Counted from the first letter of the stretch, positions 22,110 to 31,925 are shown. The stretch: DNA of 47,940 nucleotides from Nitrospiraceae bacterium (GCA_028064945.1 JAPTWQ010000081.1:1-47940); one strand, 5' to 3'. The notes: generated by a model from the sequence alone, not told the origin. Translations and numbers: made by a program.

Positions 22110-25063
22110 GTTTTCCGATAACGGCCACCTACAGAATGGGATTTTCAAAAGACTTCCGGCTTCAGGACGCCTCCCGTCTGGTCTCTTATCTCGACACTCT
22201 TGGAATCTCGACGTTGTATGCATCCCCCCTTTTCAAATCCCGAAAGGGGAGTGCCCATGGGTATGATGTGACCGATCCCACCTGTCTTAATCCCGAAATT
22301 GGCCAGATCGCCGACCTTTCGAGTCTGTCTGATTCTCTTGTGAAAAAAGGGATGGGGATGATTCTGGATATTGTTCCCAACCATATGGCCGCTCATTTTG
22401 AAAACAGGTGGTGGAGGGATGTCCTCGAGTTCGGGGAGATTTCTCCCTTTGCCGTTTTCTTCGATATCGACTGGAATCCACCTCAGGAGGCTCTCCATCG
22501 CCGGATCAGCCTTCCGATCCTCGGGGCTCCCTATGGACGGATTCTTGAAAACGGAGAGCTACGGCTGGATTATGACCGTCAGGGATTCGCGATTTATTAT
22601 TGGGATAATCGCCTGCCCGTCTCCCCATTCTCGATCCTTCCGATCGTCTCGGATATTGCAGACCGTTACCGGCAGATCACCCAGGAGATTCCGGAGGGGG
22701 ACTCTGGCGCAATCGATCTGTCCGGGATCCTGGAAGCGGTGAACGCCCTCTCAAGGGGAAGCGATGACCCCAGAAAAAATCGGATGAGGATTCAAAAATC
22801 CCGATCGGTTCTTTCAAAAATCTGGAGCCTTTCCCGTAAAAATCACGACTTTGCCAGAGCGGTTTCGGAGACAATCTCCTCCTACCGGGGTGTTCGGGGC
22901 GTTCCCTCTTCCTGGGACCGTCTGGACAGGATTATCAATGGGCAGGTTTACTGGCTGTCCCATTGGAAGACTGTGACGAGAACATTGAATTACCGGAGAT
23001 TTTTTGATGTTGCCGATCTCGTCGGGGTTCGGACGGGCGATCCGGGTGTCTTTTCAGCTCTTCATGGTTTTCTGCTCTCGATTTCCCGAAACGGATGGAT
23101 CTCCGGGGTCAGGGTCGATCACGTCGATGGTCTCTCGGATCCTTCCGGCTATCTGCGGCGATTATCGGAAGAATTGGCCCATTCCTCGGATTCACCGGAT
23201 CAACCCAATATATGGGTTGAAAAAATTGTGCTCGATGACGAGCTCCTCGATCCCCAGTGGCCGATCCGTGGCACGACAGGGTATGAATTTTTAAATCAGA
23301 CCAACCGTCTCTTCGTGGATCCCGAAGGCGCGGACCGGCTGTCAAGATGGTATTCCGAGCGGATTGATCCGGGTGCTTCGTTCAAGGATATCTGCTATCA
23401 GCAGAAAAAGAAGATTTGCGAGACACTTCTGGGGGGTGAGCTCAGACGTCTGACCTTTATTCTGGAGCATCTTGCCCAGAAGAGCCGATATGCGAGGGAA
23501 CTGCCTTTTCGGGAGCTCCAGACAGGCTTGGTGGAAGTGACCGCATGTATGGGGGTCTACAGGACTTATATCCAGGATGGTCATGTTCCGAAGCAGGATC
23601 GATCGATTATCCAGGCGACTCTTCAGGAGGCAAGGCGACGCCATCCCGGGAGAAGGCGTGGCCTTTACCAGTTTTTCGAAAAAATCTTCATGATGGATTT
23701 TCCTGAAGGAATCTCGATGGAGCATCGTATGCTCTGGACCAATTTTGTCGAAAGATGGCAGCAGTTTACCGGTCCGGTTATGGCCAAGGGGGTCGAGGAT
23801 ACTTCCTTCTATCTCTACTCCCCGTTGATCTCTGCCAATGAGGTGGGGGGTGATCCGGAGCATCTGTCGATTTCGACAGACCGTTTTCACCAGATGAACC
23901 GCAGGCGGCTTGAGTCTGCCAGCAAGTCCATTTCTGCAAGCTCGACACATGACACGAAGCGAAGCGAGGATGTACGGGCAAGAATCAATGTGCTTTCCGA
24001 AATCTCTTCAGAGTGGTGCGAGCGTGTTGAAAAATGGATGAAGTTCAACAAGAAGGCCAAAATCCGTGGGCAGGGGGAATGGATCCCGGAACCCAGCCTT
24101 GAGCTTTTCATTTACCAGACCTTGTTGGGTGCTTGGCCACTATTCAAAAAGGAAGAAGGGGATTTTCGCACCAGGATGGCGAGTTACCTGGTCAAGGTCG
24201 CGAGGGAGCGAAAGCGTCACTCCGACTGGATCACTCCGGATGTTGTCTACGAAGAGAGCCTGTTGGCATTTCTCTCAGGCATTCTTCGGGAAGACCGTTC
24301 GAATCATTTTTTTTCCGATTTCCGCATGTTTGCCAGAAGAATTGCCTTGGGAGGGGCTCAAAACTCCATTTCCCAGACCATTGTGAAACTTTTATCGCCG
24401 GGAATCCCGGACTTTTATCAGGGAACGGAACTGTGGGATTTTTCCCTTGTGGATCCCGACAACCGGCGACCGGTGAAGTATGGGCTCAGGGAAACTCTTT
24501 TGGCGAGTCTTCAAAAGAAGTTCGCTGAGTCTCCTGAAGATTTATGGAGAGAACTCCTTTCCCAATGGGAGGATGGAAGGATCAAGCTTTTTGTGACACA
24601 CATCCTTCTTCGGCTGAGACGCATGGTTCCGGACTTGTTTTTTTCGGGAAGCTACCATCCGTTGCCGGAAGAGTGGGAGCAGTCGGAGAAAATGATCGGA
24701 TTTGCCCGGATGGCCGGGAAGCAAGCTATCCTGTTCGCGGTTTCCAGAAAGCCATTGTCCCATATTGACGGGCAATCCGGGATTGCTGTTGACCCATTGA
24801 TCTGGGGCGACAGAGGAATGCCTCTTCCTCCGGGGCTGCCGGGCCCCTGGTTTCATGCTTTTCATGGACGCCCGGTCCCTGTTTTTCAGGATGGGGGAGA
24901 GGGGAATCCTTTAAGTGTCCGGATGATAGATGCTTTTGGCGATGCGATTTTTACGGTGCTTTTCGCCAACATCAACTCACCTGATTCTCCTGGGGCAGAG
25001 AAGCAGGCAGTCGGAAGCGAACATTATCAGATGGAAAGAGGTGGTTGTGGACGAGCCGGTTAA
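22106..25063 (+). CDS. treY: Malto-oligosyltrehalose synthase
   Basis: About 985 residues, GH13_26, at the long end for TreY. It isomerises the terminal alpha-1,4 bond of maltodextrin to alpha,alpha-1,1. Motifs: ATYRMGFSKDF (family start ATYRLQ), LYASPLFKSRKGSAHGYDVTDP, DIVPNHMA near 88-95, nucleophile D338 in GVRVDHVDGLSDP, E372 in WVEKIV, and D616 in STHDTKRSEDVRAR. The C-terminus includes PDFYQGTELWDFSLVDPDNRRPV. The start is TTG at 22106, overlapping the treZ stop (TTGA), because the conserved ATYR would be lost with any later start. Its end overlaps the next gene by about 17 bases. No frameshift is visible across 3 kb. Confidence 0.95.
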   Translation: MSFPITATYRMGFSKDFRLQDASRLVSYLDTLGISTLYASPLFKSRKGSAHGYDVTDPTCLNPEIGQIADLSSLSDSLVKKGMGMILDIVPNHMAAHFENRWWRDVLEFGEISPFAVFFDIDWNPPQEALHRRISLPILGAPYGRILENGELRLDYDRQGFAIYYWDNRLPVSPFSILPIVSDIADRYRQITQEIPEGDSGAIDLSGILEAVNALSRGSDDPRKNRMRIQKSRSVLSKIWSLSRKNHDFARAVSETISSYRGVRGVPSSWDRLDRIINGQVYWLSHWKTVTRTLNYRRFFDVADLVGVRTGDPGVFSALHGFLLSISRNGWISGVRVDHVDGLSDPSGYLRRLSEELAHSSDSPDQPNIWVEKIVLDDELLDPQWPIRGTTGYEFLNQTNRLFVDPEGADRLSRWYSERIDPGASFKDICYQQKKKICETLLGGELRRLTFILEHLAQKSRYARELPFRELQTGLVEVTACMGVYRTYIQDGHVPKQDRSIIQATLQEARRRHPGRRRGLYQFFEKIFMMDFPEGISMEHRMLWTNFVERWQQFTGPVMAKGVEDTSFYLYSPLISANEVGGDPEHLSISTDRFHQMNRRRLESASKSISASSTHDTKRSEDVRARINVLSEISSEWCERVEKWMKFNKKAKIRGQGEWIPEPSLELFIYQTLLGAWPLFKKEEGDFRTRMASYLVKVARERKRHSDWITPDVVYEESLLAFLSGILREDRSNHFFSDFRMFARRIALGGAQNSISQTIVKLLSPGIPDFYQGTELWDFSLVDPDNRRPVKYGLRETLLASLQKKFAESPEDLWRELLSQWEDGRIKLFVTHILLRLRRMVPDLFFSGSYHPLPEEWEQSEKMIGFARMAGKQAILFAVSRKPLSHIDGQSGIAVDPLIWGDRGMPLPPGLPGPWFHAFHGRPVPVFQDGGEGNPLSVRMIDAFGDAIFTVLFANINSPDSPGAEKQAVGSEHYQMERGGCGRAG

Positions 25064-26714
25064 TCCCATATTGCACGGTGTGATGTACGAGATTTACATC
25101 AGGAGCTATTCGGACCATTCCGGAGACGGGACCGGCGATTTTCTGGGTATCGTGGACCGACTGGATTATATTTCCAGACTGGGTGTCAGTTCGATTCTTC
25201 TCAATTGTCCTTTTCTGTCTGTTCACGGAAAAGATCATCATCCCCTGCTGGACTGGATGAAACTGGATCATGAGCTGGGCACCCTCTCAGACTTTTTGCT
25301 TCTTCTTGAAAAAGCTCACATGAAAGGATTGAAGGTCCTGCTTTCTCTTCCGGTGAATGCGACGAGTGACCAGCATGTCTGGTTTTCCGAGTCCCGATTG
25401 TCCCGGGGATCCCTGTTTTCAAACAGTTACTTCTGGTCTGATACGCCCCCTCCCGAGCCAGAGACGAGACACGATCCTCCAGAAAAGATCAACTGGACCC
25501 TTGATGCCGATTCCGGGAGATACTATTGGTTTGGCGATCATAAGGACGAGCCTTCCCTCAATTATGGTGATGCGGAAGTGCTTTCCGAAATGTGTCGCAT
25601 CTTCGAGCACTGGTTTGCGCTTGAGGTGGACGGATTTCGTCTTGCCGGAGCCGGAAGGCTTCATTCCTGGAAAAAAAATGAAATCATTCCCGTCCAGGAT
25701 CCTTTTCAAACCTTTCATCCTGTCATTTACCCGCTCAAAAAATCCTATCCGGAAAAGATGTTCCTTTTTGAAACCGGATCTCCTCCCTCAAAACGCGGGC
25801 AGGTAAATGATTCAAGGCTTTTCTATCATTTCAATCCTTTTTTCCCCGCGGTGATCTCTGCGATTAAAAACGAGGACCGGTCACCACTTGAACCGATCCT
25901 TGATGGGAAGCCCAAAGGACGCTCGAAAAAGAGCCTCTCCAGAAACAGGACGATCCACCTGAGAGAGCGTTCGGAAGAAACCTTTGAATTGCTCGACACA
26001 CTGTCAAGCGATGACGCGCTCTTTCCATTGGCTCCGGATCTCCCGGAGGATCGCCCGATCCTGTCCAGGGTGGCACGGCTCATGGAAAATGGAAGACGAC
26101 GAATCCAGCTGGTGATGAGTCTTTTTTTAACCTTCCCTGGACTTCCTGTCCTGTATTACGGGGATGAGATCGGTATGGGCGATCATCCCCACCTCAGGGG
26201 AAAAAACCCGATCCGTACCCCGATGCACTGGTCGGCTGACCGGAATGCCGGATTTTCCAGGGCGGATCCGGAAGAGCTCTTCAACCCTGTGATTGAAGAC
26301 CCTCTTTACAGCTATCAGATGGTGAACGTTGAAAGTCAGGAACGATTTCCTGATTCCCATCTCTGGAATGTCCGAAGAATGATTGAAGTTCGGAATCAGA
26401 ATCCTCTTCTTTATGGAGACGGGGATTTTGAGCTGATTGAAACAAGGTCGGCATCGATCCTGGCTTATGTCCGCTCCTGTGATGGGGCAACCGGCCTTTT
26501 TATCCACAATCTTTCAAAATCGGCCATGTTTGGACATCTGGATTTGGCGAAATGGCACGGTTACAAGCCACGGGAGATGTTTTCAGGCGGGGCTTTTCCC
26601 ACGGTGGGGAAAGCCCCTTACCTGATCACCATGACTCCGTATTCAACCATATGGTTTTTACTGGAGGCTCCGATCAGAAAGAAAATGGCCAAAAGTCGGA
26701 GGAGGGGATCTTGA
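25047..26714 (+). CDS. TreS-like GH13 protein lacking catalytic residues (probable pseudoenzyme)
   Basis: About 555 residues, similar along its length to the TreS encoded directly after it. Shared parts include YEIYIRSYSD near the start, YYWFGDHKDEPSLNYGD, VLYYGDEIGMGDHPHL, RTPMHWSADRNAGFS and DPLYSYQMVNVESQ. Active-site positions differ: the nucleophile Asp (D205 in TreS, RAD) is A200 (RLA); the NH motif His (H108) is A105 (VNATSD); NHDE becomes SDDA at 321-324; the DDGYD-RDY motif is replaced by KDHHPLLDWMKL. The acid Glu (E242) and one Asp (D323) remain. Loss of the nucleophile predicts no glycosidase or isomerase activity. The frame is intact, so it is not an ordinary pseudogene. GTG at 25047 follows AGAGG; GTG 25041 or ATG 25083 are alternatives. 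It overlaps treY by 17 bases and treS by four. Confidence 0.88.
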   Translation: MDEPVNPILHGVMYEIYIRSYSDHSGDGTGDFLGIVDRLDYISRLGVSSILLNCPFLSVHGKDHHPLLDWMKLDHELGTLSDFLLLLEKAHMKGLKVLLSLPVNATSDQHVWFSESRLSRGSLFSNSYFWSDTPPPEPETRHDPPEKINWTLDADSGRYYWFGDHKDEPSLNYGDAEVLSEMCRIFEHWFALEVDGFRLAGAGRLHSWKKNEIIPVQDPFQTFHPVIYPLKKSYPEKMFLFETGSPPSKRGQVNDSRLFYHFNPFFPAVISAIKNEDRSPLEPILDGKPKGRSKKSLSRNRTIHLRERSEETFELLDTLSSDDALFPLAPDLPEDRPILSRVARLMENGRRRIQLVMSLFLTFPGLPVLYYGDEIGMGDHPHLRGKNPIRTPMHWSADRNAGFSRADPEELFNPVIEDPLYSYQMVNVESQERFPDSHLWNVRRMIEVRNQNPLLYGDGDFELIETRSASILAYVRSCDGATGLFIHNLSKSAMFGHLDLAKWHGYKPREMFSGGAFPTVGKAPYLITMTPYSTIWFLLEAPIRKKMAKSRRRGS

Positions 26715-28423
26715 ACGAGAACACAGCTGATTCTCTCTGGTACAAGGATGCGATCATTTACGAAATTCCGGTCAAATCCTTTTTTGATTCCAATAACGAT
26801 GGAGTGGGGGATCTGAAAGGGCTGACCCAAAAGCTCGACTATATCCAGAGCCTTGGTGTGACCGTGATCTGGCTATTGCCGATCACCGATTCGCCGTTGC
26901 GGGACGACGGGTATGACATCAGGGACTATTATACGATCCACCCATCGTATGGAACGATGAAAGATTTCGAGACCTTTCTTTCCGAGGCCCACATTCGTGG
27001 AATCCGGGTCATTGCTGAAATGGTTTTGAACCATACATCCGATACCCATCCATGGTTTGTCTCGGCAAGATCGTCCAGAAACTCACCGTTCAGGGACTAC
27101 TATGTCTGGAGTGATACGGTCGAGCGTTACCGTGAGACCCGGATTATTTTCGGTGACTCGGAAAAATCAAACTGGACATGGGAGCCAAAAACCCACCAGT
27201 ACTACTGGCATCGTTTCTTTTATCACCAGCCCGATCTCAACTTTGATAATCCAAAAGTCCAGGAAGAAATGCTGAATGTCGTCAAGTTCTGGTTCTCTCT
27301 TGGAGTCGATGGGCTCCGCGCCGATGCGGTTCCCTATTTGTACGAAAGGGAAGGAACGTCCTGCGAGAATCTCCCGGAAACGCATTCTTTCCTGAAAAAA
27401 ATCCGCTCCGAGGTGGACCGTCTTTTTCCCGGAAGAATGCTTTTGGCCGAGGCCAATCAGTGGCCACAGGATGTCCTTCATTATTTTGGAAATGAGGATG
27501 AGTTTCAGATGGCGTATCACTTTCCCCTGATGCCCAGGCTTTTTATTGCGATTGCCCAGGGGAACAGAAAACCGATTGTGGATATCCTGGCCCAGACGCC
27601 TCCTATTCCGAACTCTTGCCAGTGGGCGATTTTCCTCAGGAATCATGACGAGTTGACTCTTGAGATGGTTTCTGATCAGGAGCGGGATTATCTTTGGTCC
27701 ACCTATGCCTCGGACCACCGGATGCGCCTCAATATCGGAATCAGGAGACGACTGTCTCCGCTGATGTCGAACGACCGAAGAAAGATCGACCTGATGCAAA
27801 GCCTTCTCCTGACCCTTCCGGGGACGCCGATCCTATATTACGGAGATGAGATCGGTATGGGAGACAATATCCATCTTGGAGACAGAAACGGAGTCCGTAC
27901 TCCGATGCAATGGTCTTCAGACAGAAACGGGGGGTTTTCCCAGGGGGATCCGTCCTCTCTGTTCAGTCCACCAATCCAGAACCCGGTTTACGGGTTTCAG
28001 GTGGTGAATGTCGAGGTTCAGTCAAGATATCCCACAAGCCCTCTCAATATGCTCAGGCAGATGATTTCGGTCCGTCAGTCTGTCCAGATTTTCGGGAGAG
28101 GAACGATGACAGTCCTGTCTCCCAAGAATCAAAAAGTCATGGCCTATCTCAGGGAGTTTGGGGGAGAGGTTGTTCTGGTGGTGAACAACCTTTCCGATTC
28201 CACTGAGTCGGTTACGATCGATCTTTCTGCCTATGCTGGCTGGACACCTTTTGAAATGTTCAGCCAGACCGGTTTCCCGGAAATTTCAAGATCTCCATAC
28301 CACTTCTCACTCAGTCCATACGGTTTTTTTTGGCTCAAGCTTGTTCCTGCCGGAAAAAAAGAGAAAAAGCGACAGTCCCGATCTGTTGAATTGCCGAAAT
28401 CTTCTGTCTCGAGGAGGAAATAA
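26711..28423 (+). CDS. treS: Trehalose synthase (maltose alpha-D-glucosyltransferase)
   Basis: 570 residues, GH13_16, without a fused maltokinase domain. It interconverts trehalose and maltose. The start LWYKDAIIYEIPVKSFFDSNNDGVGDLKGL is the classic TreS N-terminus; DDGYDIRDYY, NH at 107-108, nucleophile D205 in GLRADAVPYLYE, acid E247 in LLAEANQWP and D313 in NHDELTLEM are all intact. The LYYGDEIGMGDNIHLGDRNGVRTPMQWS block confirms the subfamily. The TTG at 26711 overlaps the preceding stop (TTGA) and has GGAGG about 9 bases upstream. It abuts glgE by one base. In the GlgE pathway its maltose product is phosphorylated by the maltokinase encoded two genes later. Confidence 0.97.
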   Translation: MNENTADSLWYKDAIIYEIPVKSFFDSNNDGVGDLKGLTQKLDYIQSLGVTVIWLLPITDSPLRDDGYDIRDYYTIHPSYGTMKDFETFLSEAHIRGIRVIAEMVLNHTSDTHPWFVSARSSRNSPFRDYYVWSDTVERYRETRIIFGDSEKSNWTWEPKTHQYYWHRFFYHQPDLNFDNPKVQEEMLNVVKFWFSLGVDGLRADAVPYLYEREGTSCENLPETHSFLKKIRSEVDRLFPGRMLLAEANQWPQDVLHYFGNEDEFQMAYHFPLMPRLFIAIAQGNRKPIVDILAQTPPIPNSCQWAIFLRNHDELTLEMVSDQERDYLWSTYASDHRMRLNIGIRRRLSPLMSNDRRKIDLMQSLLLTLPGTPILYYGDEIGMGDNIHLGDRNGVRTPMQWSSDRNGGFSQGDPSSLFSPPIQNPVYGFQVVNVEVQSRYPTSPLNMLRQMISVRQSVQIFGRGTMTVLSPKNQKVMAYLREFGGEVVLVVNNLSDSTESVTIDLSAYAGWTPFEMFSQTGFPEISRSPYHFSLSPYGFFWLKLVPAGKKEKKRQSRSVELPKSSVSRRK

Positions 28424-30390
28424 TGATGGATGTGAATGGCGGTCTTCCGATCGTCAAGGGGGACAAACCGTCCTGCCGGGTTGTGATTGAACGTGTTGAG
28501 CCCAGGATTGATTGTGGGGGATATCCGGTCAAAAGGCATTCCGGGGAATCCTTGACTGTGTCTGCGGATATTTTTGCGGATGGTCAGGATCCATTGCGTG
28601 TTCTTCTGGAGTATTGTTGTTCCGGAGCCGGAACCTGGCAATCGGAGTTGATGACTCCGCTTGGGAACGATCGATGGTCTGCTTCTTTGACCCTTCCCGA
28701 GATGGGGCTGGTGCATTTTCGGATTTCAGGCTGGATTGACGAGTATGCAGCCTTTTCGGACCGGATCGTTAAAAAGTTTCAGGCTGGACAGGAGACGGAT
28801 CTTGAATATGCGGAGCTCATTCTTCTGATACGGAAAACCGCGGAAAGATCCAGTGATTCGGAACGACTGATGGCATGGGCGGAAAGGGTCCATGGAGAAC
28901 TGAACCCCGAGAAACGTCTTCATATTGCAACCGAACAGGAGATGATCCTGTTTGCCTCGATGTTTCCGGATCCTGCTGAGGTTGCACGCACGACAGCGGA
29001 TTTCAAGGTCTTGGTGGAAAGGGAAAGGGCTTCTGTCGGGGCATGGTATGAGTTTTTTCCCAGAAGTGCTTCCCCCGACTCAAAGAGGTCCGGAACCATC
29101 AAGGATGCAATCGGAAGACTTCCGGAGATCGCATCGATGGGATTTGACGTGATTTATCCGGGACCACTGACTCCGATCGGATCCGCATTCCGAAAAGGAG
29201 CCAACAATAGCCCGAAGTGTCTTCCGGGAGATCCCGGAAGTCCATGGGCCATCGGTTCATCCGCAGGTGGACACATGTCCATTCATCCCGATCTGGGATC
29301 GATGGAGGATTTTTCCGAACTGGTCGCCACGGCAAAGTCACTGGGAATGGAAATCGCGATGGAGCTGGCGCTCCAGTGCTCCCCCGACCATCCTTATGTC
29401 AAGGATCATCCCGAATGGTTCAGGAAGCGTCCGGACGGTTCAATCCATTATGCCGAAAATCCTCCAAAGAAGTATCAGGACATTTATCCCTTTGATTTCC
29501 ATTGTGATCAATGGAAGGCGCTTTGGGAGGAGATACTGGCGATTGTTTTATTCTGGGGTGAAAAAGGTGTCCGTGCCTTTCGGGTCGACAATCCGCATAC
29601 AAAACCGTTCGCTTTCTGGGAATGGCTCCTTGAAAACGCGCGGAAGAGCTATCCGGACATGGTTTTTCTGGCAGAGGCCTTTACGCGTCCCAATGTGATG
29701 TACCAGCTTGCAAAGGTCGGATTTTCGCAGTCGTACACTTACTTTACCTGGCGGAACTCCAAACGCGAAATCATAGAGTATGTGACAGAGTTGACAACGG
29801 CTCCGGTCAAGGATTTTTTTCGTCCGAATTTTTGGCCCAACACCCCGGATATCCTGCATGAATACTTGCAAAAAGGAGGTCCTCCAGCCTTTGTGATCCG
29901 CTTGGTTCTCGCCGCAACATTCTCTTCAAGCTACGGAATATTCGGTCCGGCTTACGAGCGTTGCGAGTCTCAGCCGATCTCAGAAGGATCGGAAGAATAT
30001 CTCGATTCGGAAAAGTATGAGATTCGTCATTGGGGACCGAAGCCCCCGTTCGATATCAGCGGGGTCATTTCCAGCATCAACAGGTTCAGGAGAAGCTACC
30101 CGGCTTTTTTAAAAAATGAAGGAATCCGTTTCCTTCCGATAGACAATGACCAGATGCTGGCTTATCTGAAACCGGGTCCATCCGGCTCTCCTGACGTGAT
30201 TGTCCTTGTCACACTTGATCCGCATGCTCCTGTGGAAGGAACGCTTGCCTATCATCCTGATGGTTCTGGCAACGCGTTCAGGTTGAAAAACCTGATGGAT
30301 GATTCGTTTTCAGAATGGACGGGGAGGAGTCATTTTATCCGCATTGATCCATCTGTCACTCCATTCATGATCTTCGCAAGGGAGGGGTGA
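28423..30390 (+). CDS. glgE: Alpha-1,4-glucan:maltose-1-phosphate maltosyltransferase
   Basis: 655 residues, GH13_3. It adds maltosyl units from maltose-1-phosphate to the end of alpha-1,4-glucan. An N-terminal beta domain (to about 120) and helical insert precede the barrel. Motifs: TPIGSAFRKGANN near 250, GGHMSIHPDLGS, ELALQCSPDHPY, nucleophile D389 in FRVDNPHTKPFAFW, acid E418 in FLAEAFTRP, and WPNTPDILHEYLQ. The ATG at 28423 shares one base with the treS stop, with GGAGG upstream; a second ATG follows directly. It overlaps the maltokinase gene by one base. With TreS and maltokinase it forms the GlgE route to glucan known from actinobacteria. No branching enzyme (glgB) lies in the window. 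Confidence 0.96.
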   Translation: MMDVNGGLPIVKGDKPSCRVVIERVEPRIDCGGYPVKRHSGESLTVSADIFADGQDPLRVLLEYCCSGAGTWQSELMTPLGNDRWSASLTLPEMGLVHFRISGWIDEYAAFSDRIVKKFQAGQETDLEYAELILLIRKTAERSSDSERLMAWAERVHGELNPEKRLHIATEQEMILFASMFPDPAEVARTTADFKVLVERERASVGAWYEFFPRSASPDSKRSGTIKDAIGRLPEIASMGFDVIYPGPLTPIGSAFRKGANNSPKCLPGDPGSPWAIGSSAGGHMSIHPDLGSMEDFSELVATAKSLGMEIAMELALQCSPDHPYVKDHPEWFRKRPDGSIHYAENPPKKYQDIYPFDFHCDQWKALWEEILAIVLFWGEKGVRAFRVDNPHTKPFAFWEWLLENARKSYPDMVFLAEAFTRPNVMYQLAKVGFSQSYTYFTWRNSKREIIEYVTELTTAPVKDFFRPNFWPNTPDILHEYLQKGGPPAFVIRLVLAATFSSSYGIFGPAYERCESQPISEGSEEYLDSEKYEIRHWGPKPPFDISGVISSINRFRRSYPAFLKNEGIRFLPIDNDQMLAYLKPGPSGSPDVIVLVTLDPHAPVEGTLAYHPDGSGNAFRLKNLMDDSFSEWTGRSHFIRIDPSVTPFMIFAREG

Positions 30391-31925
30391 TGGCTCCCTC
30401 TCAGGAAGAGAGACCCGTGGTCCGGATGGCTGGAAAGATTGCGGATCTTCCACGCCTGTTTCAGGGAGAGCGGGGATACCGGATCTTGTCATCGTGGCTG
30501 GGGAGCCAACGATGGTTTGCCGGAAAATCGAAAAAGATCATCTCAGGGGATTTTTCGGATTATTTCAGTCTTGGAGTCAGGGAAAATGAGGTTTTCTTTG
30601 GAGGATTCCTGAACCTCCATTATGAGTCCGGGGAAGGGGATTCCTATTTTATCCCCCTTTCTTTTTCCCGAAAGACTTCAAGAACGCTTTTCCCATTGGG
30701 AACGCTTGAGTTTGATGATGGTTCGGGGGTTTTGGAAGATGGTTTGCTGATTCCCGAGATGGGCCAGACCCTTTTAAAGATATTTTTCGAAAAACAGGAT
30801 TCTGCAGCCCTCTCTGTTCAGCAAACATCCCTTTTTCCAACTCTGGCAAGAACTTCGGATTTGGATATTCTGCCCAGAGTCTTGTCGGGAGAGCAGAGCA
30901 ATACCTCTCTGCTCTTTGGTCGCTCCTTGATCATGAAGTGCTATCGCCGTCCGGAAAAAGGCGGAAATTGTGATTTTGAAATGGGAGCGTTTTTTTCGTC
31001 TCGCACCCTCAGCCTTCCTGTGGCACCGCTTCTGGGCGCACTCTGTCATTCTCCCGAATCGGGGGGCTCGATTGTCATCGCCCTCTTGTCCGGATTTGTG
31101 GAAAACAGGGGAGATGCGTGGAGCTGGCTTTTAAAAGCGATTGATCCGGACAAGGTGGTCGAAAACTTCCATTCCGGTCAAAAAAGTCTTCTGGATAAAG
31201 ATGTTATCAGGCTTGTGAAAAAGATAGGCGCAAGTACAGGGTTGATGCACCGGTGCCTCTCTGAAGAGTCCTTCTCGCCCGAAATGGCTCCAGTGCCATT
31301 TCTTCCAGAAGATTGGGAGCTTCTGGGGCGATCGGTACTCGCCATGGGACGGGATGTTTTTCCGGAGGGAAGCTCTTTGCCACCTTCCTGGTGGCCGGAC
31401 CATCTGCTCGGTTTTGAGGAGGCTTCCCGGGCGTTTTGGAGACGGATTCCAGCCTTTTTCTCCGGGCCCATGGATGGAGACTCGGCCGATTCCTGGGGGG
31501 GAAGGATCCGTTGCCATGGGGACTATCATCTGGGTCAGCTTTTGGTTACGAGTGATCTGGACATTGTTGTCATCGATTTCGAAGGGGAACCTTCCGTTCC
31601 CATTTCCGTCCGCAGGGAGAAACGCTCTCCCCTGTCCGATGTTGCCGGAATGGTTCGATCTCTGGACTACCTCTCGAAAATGATTTTCCCGGATTTTGAA
31701 AGCAGGGCCGTTTCAAAAGCGCTGTTCGCCGAGTTATCTCTTCATTTTCTGGACGAATATCAGCAAGAAATGGCAGGGGCAGGGGAACTTCCCTCTGGGG
31801 GCGCCTATTCCCGATTGCTGAAAGCCTGCCTGCTCAGAAAGGCTTTTTACGAGCTATCCTACGAGATCAACAACCGTCCGGACTGGTGCCACGTTCCCCT
31901 TGCAGGGATTCTGGAACTTCTCTAA
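30390..31925 (+). CDS. Maltokinase (Pep2/Mak type)
   Basis: 511 residues. It phosphorylates maltose with ATP to maltose-1-phosphate for GlgE. The N-terminal cap contains LGSQRWFAGKSKKI, typical of maltokinases (W-F-x-G-K). The kinase core has the HGDYHLGQLL loop with catalytic D378 and the metal site D396 in VIDFEGEP; the C-terminus RKAFYELSYEINNRPDWCHVPL is also characteristic. The ATG at 30390 overlaps the glgE stop by one base (TGATG); a GTG one codon earlier is less well spaced from GGGAGG. In mycobacteria the maltokinase forms a complex with TreS; here they are separate genes of the same run. It is the last gene of the operon. Confidence 0.94.
   Translation: MAPSQEERPVVRMAGKIADLPRLFQGERGYRILSSWLGSQRWFAGKSKKIISGDFSDYFSLGVRENEVFFGGFLNLHYESGEGDSYFIPLSFSRKTSRTLFPLGTLEFDDGSGVLEDGLLIPEMGQTLLKIFFEKQDSAALSVQQTSLFPTLARTSDLDILPRVLSGEQSNTSLLFGRSLIMKCYRRPEKGGNCDFEMGAFFSSRTLSLPVAPLLGALCHSPESGGSIVIALLSGFVENRGDAWSWLLKAIDPDKVVENFHSGQKSLLDKDVIRLVKKIGASTGLMHRCLSEESFSPEMAPVPFLPEDWELLGRSVLAMGRDVFPEGSSLPPSWWPDHLLGFEEASRAFWRRIPAFFSGPMDGDSADSWGGRIRCHGDYHLGQLLVTSDLDIVVIDFEGEPSVPISVRREKRSPLSDVAGMVRSLDYLSKMIFPDFESRAVSKALFAELSLHFLDEYQQEMAGAGELPSGGAYSRLLKACLLRKAFYELSYEINNRPDWCHVPLAGILELL

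Noticed and set aside
25047..26714. The TreS-like gene as a plain pseudogene or sequencing artefact
   Set aside because: The frame is full length with no stop or frameshift, its ends overlap both neighbours in a regular way, and conserved TreS blocks outside the active site are kept.
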